NCBI RefSeq assembly: GCF_963676685.1
Contig: NC_092351.1
Coordinates: 39,112,733-39,176,732 of the forward strand
From: Mytilus edulis
Lineage: Eukaryota > Mollusca > Bivalvia > Mytilida > Mytilidae
DNA: 64,000 nucleotides
Reading direction: 5' to 3'
Position numbers and translations under genes: made by a program. The notes under the pieces were generated by a model, which was not told where the DNA came from, searched no databases, and was given only the letters and a program-made list of their open reading frames with translations. Below are positions 48,465 through 63,000 of the stretch, in pieces. Each line of letters starts with the position of its first letter. Within the stretch, counting starts at the first letter, position 1.

Positions 48465-51400
48465 ATGAATTTGCTTTCTTTTCCCTGTTTTATCATATTC
48501 ATTAGTATATTTCTGGACAACTGTAAGTATCTGTCGTAAAACATGAAGGTTTAACCTAGTTCAAACATCTAAATAGGAATAGCTCCAACAGAAAAGTCAT
48601 TTTTAAATATGAAAAACAGCCAACAATAATATGGTTCCTTGTTGAAGCTCGAGTTCTGTTAACAGGTAGGGAAATAACCTTTATTAGATGTGGTATAATT
48701 CATAAAATGATGAGTGAAGTTGGTCCTCAAGTTCCTTTGTCCCCAGATAAAGTTCATTAATTATAAAGCAAAGGTGTTTTTCACAAAAAAAAGTGTTTAT
48801 GGTGGGTCTCATTGGGGTCTAAGCGTGATGTGGGATTGGCCTATTTTTTTAAGTGTGACACATGAAAGTCAAATAATTAAGTGTGAAAGCGTCCAACATT
48901 ATCCGACAGGACACAGGAAATTGCATGCGCTATTATGGCAAAGAGGAGCGGGTTTTGCAACTTATGGGATTCTCACTAAACAATAAGCCGGATCCTGGAT
49001 CAGATCCAACATCCAACACCAAATGAGACCCCCTTTATGTAAAGCAAAATATTTCAGAACTATGTTCATGTATCATGGAATATTGTCCTCATTTATTAAA
49101 ATATGTCCAAAGAGCGACATAAATTTATTGTGAAATTTTGTCTGTATATAAATGTAGACAATACTTCACAGATAAAAACTATGAAATTTTGTGTTGGTAA
49201 AGGGAGGTTATTTTTTTGTGTGTATTATTGAGACAATAATTCATAGACAGATTGTCATGAAATTTTGTCTCCTGAAGGGGAGGTTATCATTGAAAATGAA
49301 ATACAAGTATTGGACAAGGACATTCCACAATGTTCCAATTATTCTTGTACCTCCAAAACACTTTTAAAAAATATCCACCAATCTACATGTAGTATATAGA
49401 AATACTCCTTTGTTATGTTTGTAGTACATTCAATTTTCTATGTTACATTTACCATGTTTACAGCAACAAAGCAGAGGAAATTGACAAATCTATTGATATA
49501 GGTTTTAAACTTTAAAAATAAAGTATTCATTCTTCACGATTACAAAGTAACCTTTAAATCCACATGCCATAAGCTTAATTTTACAAAAAAATGAGATGGA
49601 TTCTGTTGTCTTGTAGACTTTTTCAAGACCTAATGCAATTTTACAGACATGGGCTTGTTGTTTATGGCATGTCACTTTTAATTTGAATTAAAATTGGCCC
49701 AATCTTCATGATCTCTGGTGCTTATTGTACATTGTACATTTGTACCTTGTCCTTTGGTTTATATATATACAACCATTTAAAATGATATCACAAAAAATTA
49801 AATGTATCCATAGCATGTTTTTATAAATTTTTCGGCAACAAAATGTATAAAAAATGTGAAATACAACTGCAATTTACAAAAATGATTTAAATATTGTATT
49901 AAAATGATATTGAATAACTAATTCAGTTGATACTTGCATATTTTTTACCAATGTTGAAAATGACAAGTCTAGCAATATCCATTTTGATTTTGTTTGCCCA
50001 TAATAAAGATGAGGACTTTTTTTTTCCATCTCATCTATTACATGTAATTTGAACAGCTTTACGTTTATTAACATCACATTTTTAAATTTTCTTTGCAGGT
50101 AACGCCTATTTAAAATGTTACAGCTGTGAGTCTACAAATGACAACCGATGTGGAGATTATTTCCAGCTACAAACATATGATGCATTAGAGTGTCAAGGGA
50201 CATGTATAAAACGACGTGGTCGAAGGAGTGGGTCTGGTCAGTTTATTATTTTACTTCCAGGTCAAATATAACAGTTATTTGTTAGTCCGAGATTAGTCTG
50301 ACGTCTAACAGCTGTTTTGCAAAACAAGCTGAGGCCTTGCGACGTCAGAGCTCATCCCATATCAAAAAGTGGATATAGATAAGCTGTTTTGTCGCTTCCA
50401 GTGCCGACTATTTGCCTTGGAATTATATAAATCGGGTATCAATTTGTTCATTTTTCATTTATCTCTTCATTTATGTAATTTAGAGCAATATAAGCATCCA
50501 AAAGAGAGAGAGCAAGTTTTTGACTGACTAAAAAAATGTGGTATTCACAAAACTAAACTCACAGTTTAATACTACAAGTAACTTGAAGTAAGATCAAACA
50601 ATAATACCCCATTTCCTTTTCTTTTCTATAAATGAGAAGAAAAAAAAGTGACATCTACAATGTATAGTAAAACATTGAGAACTTGTGTAAATTGATTTCT
50701 TTTAAATATTTTCACAATGTATTCTTTTCCTCACCTATAAATTATTTTTAATTAATCAAAGTGTGGTTGGCTTGATCTCGGGTCTTCATTTGACAAAATT
50801 TGATAATGATGTCTAATTTTTCTTGCTTTTCTCTGAGTTTCATATTATGACTTTATGAAAAAAGATAACCATGCCTGATGACATCACATAGAAAAAACAC
50901 ATCTTTTTGCAGATCATTTGAAAAGAAGGATTAAATATGTCTGCATATCGTTTAAAAATCATTAGAGAAACAGATTCCACCAACAAATCTTGTGCATTAT
51001 TATGTTTATCTTCACTTGACAATTAGATTTTAAATATTTCAAACCCTTAAAAAGTCTTACTTTTAAATTTGAAAATTAAATGTCTGGAGTGGATAAATAT
51101 TGTAATATATACACAAGGGTAGAATCTATATTTAATGTTTGAAAAATTTCTATTTTAAAAAGGAGATTTGGTATGATTGCCAAGGAAACAATTATCCACC
51201 AAAGTAAAAATGATGGTGATGTAAGTAACTATTGGTCACTGTAACAAACTTCAACAATGAGCAAAACTAAAAAAAAAATACTGATATTCAGCTATAAAAG
51301 GCCTCGACATACATCAATTGTTTGTTAAAGTTTTCATTATCGACATCAGCTACATTTAAATTTTTTAGTATGAGGTTTTCATGTACATTGTATGTAACTA

Positions 51401-51626
51401 TACTAAACATAAGTGTTTGTATTTTTTATGTGTAGGAATTGAAATTACTAGAGCATGTGTAATACAGACAAGTGAGCGATGTACAGATACAACGTATGAT
51501 GGTATATCTGTGACAGCATGTACCTGTAACTCAGACTACTGTAACCAAGCAACAGATGTACACCTCAAGTTTCCTGTTCTATTTATAGCTGTGATATCAA
51601 CATTTGTTTTTAAATATCTATTATAA
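48465..51626 (+). CDS. Ly6/uPAR (quiver/sleepless-like) GPI-anchored protein
   Basis: Three exons, 387 nt, 128 residues: 48465-48522, 50099-50236, 51436-51626 (TAA). The ATG opens a hydrophobic leader (MNLLSFPCFIIFISIFLDN) interrupted by an intron in phase 1. The mature part starts near LKCYSCESTNDNRCGDYF and holds ten Cys in the three-finger (Ly6/uPAR) pattern, closing with the diagnostic ACTCNSDYCNQ. A C-terminal hydrophobic segment (FPVLFIAVISTFVFKYLL) with almost nothing after it fits a GPI-attachment signal. Length and layout match the invertebrate quiver/sleepless type, in which members modulate ion channels or receptors; that role is known for the family and not shown here. Donor sites are gtaagt, gtcagt and the acceptors follow pyrimidine-rich tracts. 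AATAAA lies at 51676-51681, 50 bases past the stop. A short inverted-repeat element (48802-49033) sits in intron 1. Confidence 0.9.
48802..49033. mobile_element. MITE with GGGTCTCATTGGGG termini, copy 2
   Basis: Ends GTGGGTCTCATTGGGG and AATGAGACCCCC, flanked on both sides by TTTATG (48796-48801 and 49034-49039). In reverse orientation to the copy at 22247-22471, and within intron 1 of the Ly6 gene. Confidence 0.75.
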
Positions 51627-54600
51627 TGTCGACTTTTTTGATGCCAGTACTGATATTGGAAAATAATTTAACTGAAATAAAGTGTAAATTTTGTCTTAGC
51701 TCAAAAACTTTTTGATTATAAATTGTGTCCTACCAGTACAATCACTGTTTAAAAAGTATTTATATTTTGTATTTTCTTAGGTTAAGCTTTATATAATACT
51801 CTTTATATTTTATGCACTTTGCTTTTTGTCACATTTATATTACTTTTGATTTTTTAACTGTTTTTACTCTACATTAAAAAAAAACATCAAATAGATTGGA
51901 GTAACTGAATGCCATGCATCATCTAGAAAGTTAAAGAAAAACTTAAGTTCATTTTCAGAATAAACTCTGGTCCATAAAAAATATGATAAAAATGCAGAAT
52001 TGGATATCATGAGGTCATATAATTGTATGAGTTAAAAGGGGCACGACTTCAGTTGAAGTGCTTTGTTAATAACATAAATGTGTAGACATTTAGATCAACC
52101 TAAAAATATGAAAACATGAAGCCAATCAAAATGTATACTAATTCATTCCAACTATACTTATGTTATACATAAAATTGAGAATGGAAATGGGGAATGTGCC
52201 AAAGAGACAACAGCCCAACCATAGAGCAGACAATAGCAGAAGGTTACCTACAGGTCTTCAATGTAGCGAGAAATTCCCGCACCCGGAGGCATCCTTCAGC
52301 TGGCCTCTTAACAAATATATACTGGTTCAGTGATAATGAACACCATATAAAACTCCAAATTGTACACAAGAAACTAAAAGTTAAAATGATACAAGACTAA
52401 CAAAGGCCAGAGGCTCCTGACTTGGGACAGGCGCAAAAATGTGGTGGGGTTAAACATGTTTGTGAGATGACGTAACTTTTTTGTATGCAACATATATACA
52501 TATCAATATGAAACATTCCAGTAATTGTGCCATTAATTGTTTTATAAAATTATAATTTATTTCTCCAAAATGTTCATTTTAATATGTCTTGAACATAAAT
52601 GTGCATGTATTTTTTTTTTAATTTCAAATAAATTATATGATATTTTTTTGAGATAGATCATAAATGTTATTGTAAAAATGATAATATCATAAATATAATC
52701 AAACTTCATCTGAAAATGAATAAGTAATATTTTTTAAATGAGTCATAATAAGATTTTTCACCTTCTTTTCTAATAATCAAATTATGTTTTTATTTATTTG
52801 TTAAATTTAAGAATCTAACGAGAAAACTGTATATTTTCCTGAACAGGGTAGATCCAGGGTTGAGGACCTAGTAGGCTTGTGGAGGAAAATTTATTTTGAT
52901 AAATTTGTGTCAAAAAATAAAATCCTGATTAAAGGGTGATCATATATCTTCTACATTCTGCAACCCTCATCCATGTTATACATGTATAAACACTTGTATA
53001 TATACCTTATACATTCTACAACCCTCATCCATGTTATATTTAAACACTTGTATATTAGCTCTGTTTCCTTTGTTTGAAATTTATCTTGAATTTTTACCAT
53101 GCAATGAATCATGTAAATTAAGATTTTGTTTTTATCCATGATTGTTGTATATTTGATTGTTAAGGCTGTTACATTCTTGCCAAAAAATCTTAACGAGATA
53201 TGATACAGTAGTCTATTGTTCCAAATGAAAAAAAAAAAATTTATATTGGTACACAAAAAAAAATGAACTGGAAAAAAATAGCCTTATCACTTAATTTCAA
53301 AACAGAAATTAGTTATAATGCATTGTTCTTTGAAACTTTGTAATGTTAATTCTCAGTGGAAAATTGTCAGAGAGTCCAATCCAATTAAAAATACTGATAA
53401 AAATATTGATAGACAGACTTGTATGTTAGTTCTATTCATTTTCTAAAAAATGAAATTAAAACATATAAGATTTATTACATTGTATTATTAGGATTGAGAT
53501 AGCAATATTTTAATTGAGTTCAAATGTACTTTGAGGGGTTGATAAGATTATTTTTACAATTCCTGTTTTTATAATTTTAATACCATACTTTGACCTATTA
53601 TGTTTTTTTTTTTTTTTAAATTGTGACTTGGATAAGATCTACAACAGTTGTCTTTTAAATTAAAAACAGAACTTGACTGAGTGTTGTTAGAAATTTATAG
53701 TATATACCGATATGAATTGCATATGAGTGAAGGTTGTTAAAAAAAAATTATTCAATAATAAATTCCATTTGAGTGAAGGTTGTTAGTGATGTATATAGCA
53801 TTCGAATTGCTTTTTAATAACGGTTGTTTGAATTGTATTAAATTCACCTGTAGAATTGCTTATGAGTGATGGTTGTTAATGTTAGAATTATATAGTATAT
53901 ACCGGTATGTATTGCTTATGATTGATGGTTGTAAGATATGTCTAATGTATATAAATTGGTTGTGAATGTTAATGTTTTTTTCTACAATTGTTATAAGAAA
54001 ATCTTGCTGGTAGTTGAATAAAAACAAATAAACTCTAACTTTTTTACTCTTATCTGTAGGGCCAAGTGAACTTTTCTCATCACTTGGCATCCGTCTACTT
54101 TAACTTTTTACATTTTAAACCTTTTCTAGAGAACCACTGAATGGAATGAAACCAAACATGGCATGAGTGTTCCTTGTGAGATGTTGACCAAATGTTGTTA
54201 CTTTGAAGCAGATCCATCATCCAATATGGCCACCAGCGGGGGACTTATTTAACATGGGCCCTACGGGAAAAACATACAAATATCTTCTTCTTATAAAGAA
54301 CTACTGAATGGAATGAAACCACACATAGCATGAGTGTTCCTTATGAGATGTTGACCAAGTGTTGTTACTTTGAAGCAGATCCATCATCCAATATGGCCAC
54401 CAGCGGGGGACCTACGGGAAAAACATACAAATATCTTTTTATATAGAACTACTGAATGGAATGAAGCCAAATCTGGCATGAATGTTCCTTATGAGATGTT
54501 GACCAAGTGTCAGTTTTTTTTAAGTCAATTTAACTAATTTCAACCTGCACCTCTACCTTTTTACTTATTTCTGTAGATGTGGTATGAGTACAAATGAGAC

Positions 54601-57032
54601 AACTCTCCATCCAAGTCACAATATATAAAAGTAAACCATTATAGGTCAGGTAAGGTCTGCAATGTCTGATACTGAATACAAAGATAAAACAAGATAAGAG
54701 ATATACACTAATGAGGCATTTAGATGGCAATATACATTATTCAAAAATAGACAGGTGTCAATAATACAAAATGGCAAGCTAAAAATGGTCTGCATCTTAT
54801 TTAAGTATTGATTAAACAACCAATTATCCAAACAACAAAACATTAAGATATGACATGAAAACTACTGACAAGGTTTCATATTTGGGACAGACACATACAT
54901 GTGTGTGGCAGGGGCTAACTAGCCTTTACAGGTCTTCACCCTCCTCTGTTTAAGCTAAATAGGTCAAGTGAGCTTTTCTTCTTACTTGTCTTCTGTCATC
55001 CATTGTCAACTTTAACCACAATCTTCTCCTCTGAAACTACAGGACCAAATTTAACCAAACTTAGCTACAATCATTATTGGGGTATCTAGTTTTAATAACC
55101 TTCAAAATGAACTTTATGCTAGAGGCCCTCTTAAACTAGGAATGAAGTGAACGTTCACTGTGACTTTGAGATGAACAGCAATAAGAGTGTTGTTCGATTG
55201 CTTTTTAAGTTTTTTTTGTTGTGCACATACTAATGTTGCCTCATGGATGGAGACCCCATATCCTTTCTTCTCTATTTTATACATGACAGAAAATATCACT
55301 TTTTGATAGGCTATTTTTATTGGGTTTATGTCTCATTAATGTTTGGCTGTATCTTATCTAATAATACCCATACTTTAAAAGTGGGGGTAATATTGCATTC
55401 ACCATGTATAAAATCGAAGATGAGGTATGATTGCCCATGAAACAACTTAACAAGAGATCAAATGACAGAAATTAACAAATATACAGACTTCAACAATGAG
55501 CAAAGCCCATACTGCAGCTATAAACGGCCATTAAATGACAAATGTAAAACAATTCTAACGAGAATACTAACATCAATGTCTGCTCATAATATTTTCGTCA
55601 TCACTTTTCTAAGGAACTCATTAGAAAATTCTCACATTTGATCAGCAGCTTGACAGTCACGAGTTGTAAGTGTGTGTGCATTTTTGGGCTTGTAAAATAC
55701 CTTCTCCCTTTAGCAGCTACTTTAATTAAAAATGTTGTCAAACATAATACTGAACTGAATGAGTTCATGTTTGGTCATTAGCTTGACCATGATGAGTTGT
55801 GAGGTCATCTGCTTTTGTCTTTTTTCTGTTAAGACCTCTCCTTCCTTTTTTGGACATGCAAATTGCTAAAAAATATGTTTTACTGAAAAACAATCATTGA
55901 TTCCTTAGTGGCAGTTGGAAATATCTGTATTGTTTATCCTTGTCTGATAAATGAGGAAAGATGGAAATTCCCAACAAGTTCAACTATAATAACTCTTTCC
56001 TGAAATTAATTTATAATTAATCAGATCTCATCAGTGGCAAGGCTCATCATTTTATGTGTGTGTAGGGGCCAGCTGAATCATAACTCTGGTTGCTGGATTT
56101 TCTCGCTGCATTGAAGACCCATTTGTGGGACTTTGGCTGTTTTTTTGATGAACAAAAACTTTATAGAAAATCAACAGTTCATCAATAAAAAAAGAACAGA
56201 AACATTTAAACTTACTCTAAGAATGTTTTCATTTAATTTCCTAGCTAGCAACTCCAACAAAAATGTCCAATTTGATCTCTGGCGTTGTTCAAAATTCATC
56301 TGACGTTGCAATTTCAATTGTGACGTCAATCACGTGCAGCCCATGTTCTATTCGAATTAGAACATGGCTTTGTACCCAAAAATAAAGAAGAACGTCATAT
56401 TAGAATTATTAGGTACTTTGGACTGCTTTCGACAGTAACTCATCCTTTATAATAGAGCATAATTTGCTATCTGTTGTGTTTTTTTATTATCCAAAATGAC
56501 GTTATATTTTTGGTAACAGTTATTTTCCTCTACTGACTTTTCTTGTGTGTTCTTCTTAATATGTACTTGGTAAGTTTTATCAACCTACAGATCATGCATA
56601 AAAGATATTGAAAAAAAAAGATTTTTTTTTGCGCTAAGTTTATGTGGTATGTAATAATATTTTTTTTTAATTTTTCCTTATTTGGAGAATATTGTGTTGA
56701 TTGCAGATGTTTTGATTGTTTCTGTTTGATTTATTCACATCTTTGATAGACCCCATTTAATTCAGAGATTGGCATAACATATTGTCACCTGTCTACTGTT
56801 GCTGTTTTTATGTGTACATGTTTCTGGTATTCTGTATTTTGGTGCCTCAACTTTTAAGAAAATGATTCTTTTTAAATTGTGTGTATGTTTCTGTCTCATT
56901 CAAATATAACCTTCATATACTTTATCCATAATTTTTTTGGTCCATTGACCTTAAAAAAATAAAGCATTCTATATATCTATTTCTTTTTTTTCCAAAAAAC
57001 ATAACAAATATTTTAATCAGTATCACAAAATA
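51627..57032. other. Spacer between the Ly6 gene and NFRKB
   Basis: After the Ly6 3' UTR: an R3 copy on - (52167-52470), a tandem duplication of about 55 bases ('caaccctcatccatgttata', 52960-53045), repeats of 'gtgatggttgttaatg' type at 53740-53930, the short 166-bp-family element (54055-54515), R1 copies (54565-54660, 55410-55580), an R3 fragment (56065-56150) and a small perfect-looking palindrome 'gttctattcgaattagaac' near 56345. The left part of this range is probably 3' UTR, and so is the far right (NFRKB). No further gene seen. Confidence 0.6.
54055..54515. mobile_element. Short relative of the 166-bp array element
   Basis: Begins 'gggccaagtgaacttttctc' and has three units with 'gaaccactgaatggaatg', 'gttgaccaa' and 'atccatcatccaatatgg', more diverged than those at 44336-46045. 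Confidence 0.75.
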
Positions 57033-60000
57033 TCATGAGTTTCCTTCTTTGTTATCACTGGTCTTTGACACTATCACATGATCACCATCACCTGGATGTG
57101 TGGTTGCTATGGAGACATTTCCTGTTGAGATAAGTTTATTAACAGTCTGAATCATGCCAACGTTTTGATTTGATTGTCCGGCTGCAGCACCTACTGTTGC
57201 TAACCGCATGCCAGCAGGTGGCGTTATAATTCTTGCATAAACAGGTGTAGTTTTATTTTTAGCACCAGCTTTCCCCTGAACAGCGGCAGTGTTATGAACA
57301 ATTTGTCCAGTGGAAACTATATTTGCTCCAGATTGTTGAAGATTAGGCTGAGATATAAGTAATGTAGCTTGTCCTGGTTTTAATCCAGCTTGTTGCCCCA
57401 GCATTGTACGAACAACTTGAATATTTTGTCCTGGTTTAGCTCCTGCAGCTGTCATAAAAATGGGTGCTGCTCCACCTATAATAAGAAAGATAAAACTAAA
57501 CTCAAGATCATGAAAATAAACCGAAAGTGGCTTTTACTGTTAGGTTCTTCTTTAATGCTACGCTGAAATTCAATTTTAAGTAACAAATTTGAAGATTTTG
57601 AATTACTGACCAAAATATGAAAATTATATCTTTTCTCAAGACACAGTAATTTTTTTCCCAACAATATCATTCAATTAACATATGAAGAATATTTTTCTAA
57701 GCAGTAAAGTGGTTCCCCTTAAACTGACTTTAACACACACTTTTGTGACTGAGGGGACAGGGCCATATAATCTGCATGGAAATATGACCGGATTTGAGTA
57801 ATACAACAGCTTACCAAATATCACTGACTTACCCTAAGTGGTTCATCTTAATTCGACCTAAACATCAATCCTCAACATGAAAACTAAGCAAAAGTTTCAG
57901 TTCATAAAAAAATAATATCCATGGAAATGAGATGAGCAATGCTAATTCAAATGCATTTCAAATTTCATTGACATCCTAGAGGTTCCCCTTAAACTGACCT
58001 AATCACTAATAAAAAACATTGTTTACGTCCCAAACTACCTGAAACATCATCCATATTGCTCTCCTGCATGATTTCACAATGCTGAACAGAAGCTATGCCT
58101 TTAATATCAAAATGCAATTTAATCGGTCAGCATATACATATCTTTCAGGTGAAACGAAATGTGTTTATGCAGTCTTTTACAAATTAATTTGGAATGTGTC
58201 TGATACTAAAAAAAATATATATAAAATCAAACGTTTAAAATAAGTGACAATTTAAGTTCCTAATTTTACATTAGGATTTATACAAGACAACACAAAGTAC
58301 AAAAGTGCTAATACATTATATACACCACTAACATTATATTAAATAAACAAGAATAATTACCATGCTGAGTTAATTGAGATTGAGATGCGGCTGATCCTGA
58401 GGGTACCAGAAATTGTGTTGATAGTAAACCAGACTGTCCAGCAGTAACTACTTTAGTCTGGGGGTTGGTTCCCTGTCTGAGAGCCAGGTTACCAGGAGTT
58501 AACTGAGTGACCATTATTCCTGGATGAGAAGGGGTCACAACCTTTTGTTGACTGACAGAAGAGGAGACACCTGTTGTTATGACAGTTGTCAATGGACTAC
58601 CTGTTCTGTTGGCTTCTGAATGCCCTGTAAATTGGAAGATTTTCTTTACTTATTTTTCCTCTAATTTACTAATTTCTCTTCTAATTATCTAACAGAAAAT
58701 GAACAGTTATAACCTACAGTCCTTCACTATCTTGATATTCTAGGATTGATTAACGTACAATATTCTAGGATTATATGGTGGAATTTGAATGGATTAAACA
58801 GGAGAGGACACAATTGCTTAAATTTAAGTCATAATATCTTCTATAAGTCAATAAATTTGACCACTGGAGTTTTATTGTATTCACAATTTACTACTTCAAA
58901 CAAACAAAATAAACTAGCCTACAGTCCTTTATAACATAGGAATTTGTTACCTGATACAGGGGATTTATTCTGTGCCAGGGTCATAACCCCTGTTCCTCCA
59001 GCCTGAGGTATTATGCTTATTGTGGGAAGTCCTCCCTGTATGAGCCCCATTTGTTGCTGACCTTTCCCTGCGATATGTACAATTTGACCTCTTGGTTTAC
59101 CAGTTAAATGGATTGGTTTTCCAGCCATCACGTTACCACCTAATAATGAAAAAAGAAAAAAAAATTCAATGTTGCTGCCTTTATTATCTTTTTATCATAA
59201 AATCTAGTCCATGCTATGGCTAACTAATAATCACATGCTATGGCTAACTAATAATCACAAATGCATGATTCTCATAAATAACCATTACATGTGGTTCATA
59301 AGTGTTCTTGTTTCTCATTTTTTATATAGATTAGACTGTTGGTTTTCCTGTTTGAATGGTTTTATACTACCAGTAGTAATATTTGGGGCTCTTTATAGCT
59401 TGTTGTTCGGTGTGAGCCAAGGCTCTGTGTTGAAGGCTGTACTTAAACCTACTGTGAAAGTACTTTTATTCGTGGGGTACCAATTTTCTTGGTTTTCGTG
59501 GATGACTTTATCCACGAATTTAAGTTTCCAACGAAATAAAACAACCATTGTCCAAATCAAGACATGGAAAGATCCCCGTCGGTAGGTTTGACTACTGATA
59601 TAATCTTGAGAATATATTGAATAACGCCAAATCTGAGAATAGCAGTCACAGAACTACAACCACATGCAGGATTATACTCATTTAATCTTTAATAGCCTAA
59701 ACTGTACAACTTTTGATCTTTTAATTCTCATAAAAAATATTTTTGATCGATGAAAGTCAGATTTCTGGTATTGATATGCTAGTATGATAAAGTATTCATT
59801 TCATATCCTCATAGTGCTCGTACATATGGGAAATAATAATTTCATACTGGGCTTGATTTTGATAAGAATTATTTCAAAATTTGAGATACGTTTATATCAT
59901 TTTTTATGTTACTATTTTCTTTAGGTGACATGTTTATGGCCTAATTTACACCTTTGATGATCACTTTATCATGGGTTCATTAGTGTTATCACTTCAATTT

Positions 60001-63000
60001 ACAGGGGTCAATGCTTACTTTGCAATTTCCATCATTCAAAACATTTGTAACCTTCGTTTCTAAAGGCTTTAATTTTCAATTTAAAAAAAATAAAATAAAA
60101 TCCACGAATTAAAAAACCCACGAACATGTAAATATTGATCAATCCACGAAAATTGATACCAACGAATTAAAGTACTTTCACAGTATAATGGTTTACTTTT
60201 ATAAATTGTGACTTAGATGGAGAGTTGTCTCATTGGCAGTCATACCACATCTTCTTATATCTGATAAAAGCACAAACTATTGACAAATATGTCTATAAAA
60301 AAAACTTTCTTCTGTATTTGTTGATCTACTCCTGGAAATACATGTATTTTCTATACAAACTGGTTTGGATATTATGGAAATGACCAAACCATTGGGGATC
60401 ATTAGGCACTTTACAAAAATATCGTGATTTTTTCTTTCATAGAGGTTTCATATGAAATAATCTAACATTTATGCATGGTTGAATTAAGGAATCTTTAAAG
60501 TGAGTCTTCTAACTATTTATCAGTGGTTTTTTTTTTGGAGAAGTCCTAACTGTACAAAGTGCTAATTCTTGTAATTTGATCTGTGCCTATTTCTTAATAA
60601 ACTTTATCATCAGATTCTTCTTCTTTCAGTTTCCACACTTCCTCATAATATTGATGACTATGTGCCATGCACATTAAATGCAAAGCCTTATTAAACTTTG
60701 AATAATATTTTATACTACTTACCTTGTATTTTTAGTGTAGCATTGGTTAAAGATCCTTGATTAGGGTTCTGGGCTCTTTGAGCAGCTAAAAGGTTACTGA
60801 CATTGACCATCTGGTTCCCTCCTATTTGTTGTACCAGTCTTGCTACTAGAGGGGCACCTGCTCCTGATGACTGGATCAATGAAGATAATGAAGTTGCTGT
60901 CACTACACCAGATTGTGGAGTGTGTAATCGTGTTGGGACAGGTGATCCAGGAGTAGGGGTCCCAGCAGGAGATTGTTGAGGAACAGGGGAACCAGAGGAG
61001 GCTTGTCGCTGTATCAACTGTGGCCTTATAGCTGAAGCTAGACTTTGAGTAATAGCTTGCGATACTGGAGATGAGGCGTCTGCAACTGAAGCTTGCAAAC
61101 TTTGAAGTATACTGAGTGGCAATTGTTTAAGAAGATTCTCTCCTTTGAGTTGTGTAACATTTGTTGGCTGGGGACTTGTCATATCATTACCAGATTTTGC
61201 TGAAAAGAAAAATCAGGTGAACATCACCAATCACCAAGGAAAAGTTTTGAAGAAGGACTTGATGATAAGCTCACTTTAAATGTCCCTTGATTGAAAATAA
61301 AAAAAATATAAATCTAAAAAATAAAATACTTCACAAGTGCTTCAGATGTTTTAAAGACATTAGCCTGTCAAATATCAGTATTCCTGTTTTTGAAAAGCAT
61401 CTCTTTATATTTGATTAAGGGCTTTAAATTTTCTTGCAATTGATGAAAACTGATAAAATTTAGAAATCTTTTATGTATATGATCATATGTCAAAAATGAA
61501 ATTTTGCCCTTTATCTTTCTCAGTAGTGCCATTGCTTGTATCTATCATAAAAACTCATTTATTTGTAAAACTAACCTTTCAAATTGATAAAATAATACTA
61601 CAATATCTAGATCCATGTTGCAAATGTGTAAATTATAATGGGATTACTCACCTAATTTAGCAGCATTACTGGCTTGTTGAGCAGCTGCCACTTGCTGTAG
61701 CTTCTGTTGAAGCTGTTTCTGTTGTTGAAGTTGTTGTAACTGATACTGTTGAAGCTGGAACCGTATCGTAGCTCCAGTTGGTGAGGACATTATATTAGCA
61801 CTTGTCACTTGATTAGCTCTGGTAGAAGCTATAGTTGTTATTGGTAAGGTTACATTCACTGAACTCTGGGTGGCATTGGCAGCAGTGGCATTCTTTAAGG
61901 CAGCTGCCACCGTTCTGGCTCCTACATTTGATGCCCTGGGACTCTGGTTAACTAATGGGTTATTGATTTTTGGACTTTGAACAGCAGAAGACATGGGTTG
62001 TGGAGAACTAAGGGACTCTGGGTTACTATTTACACTAGTTTTTAGACTTGTGACAGTCTGTGCATTCTGTTGGGCTGCAGTATCTTTTAATTTCTGAAAA
62101 AGATAATATCACAAAAATTCAAATACAATTTCAACGCTGACATGTTTTTCAATTACTTATTTATTCTTTTGGTTCATTTTAGTATGAAATCATGATGAAA
62201 ATGATTACCTGATAAATATAAGCAATAATATTGCTGTTGTGCTTGGTTTATTAAAGTATTCACAAATTGTAAAGAGGCTGTTAACAATAACATCAATTTA
62301 ATGTTACCTTGTATTCAATAAGGTTAAAAAGTGACCAAGGGGGTCAAAATTCCCGTCAATTAGGTATTTTATTATTTCATTATTGAGGTTGAATTGAAAT
62401 AGAACAGTTTAAGTTATGATGGTGGCATCTCAAAATAAAAAGTTCAAACCCTAACAGGCTCTATTTTGCTTGTATTAGATAAGCTGACAGACTACACGAA
62501 ATACGTCGGACCGTCAGACAAATTCGTGAATAATGAAAGCTAGGATGCTTACCAGACTGAATGTCCTGTAAAAATAAAATTCATTCGTGTAGTCTGAGCT
62601 GACCAACTAATGGTTTCAATGTTACACTAGTTATTTCAATAACTTACAGCTTTGCTAGATTTGGGTTTACTGGTTTGTGCTAGAGATTTCTTTGCTTTCT
62701 GGGCAGCACCATGTGCCTGGTGGATTCGTTCTGAAAATGAAAATGAAATTAAAACAGTGTTAACTTTAATGATTCATTGTATTAAGGATGAGTGTTGTTA
62801 CTATAATCATTAGATTTTCAATTCCTTAAAGCCTAAATTTGGGAAATATATCTTCTAGTAATAAATAATTGTTGTAGTGTGAATTTTTTTTGTCATGTAG
62901 AACTTTCAACTTCTATCGACCTTCAGTTTTGAAAAAAGTGAATTTTTATACTCTGCATTCAAGATACACTGATATTTTTTTTTACCTTAATAATAATAAA

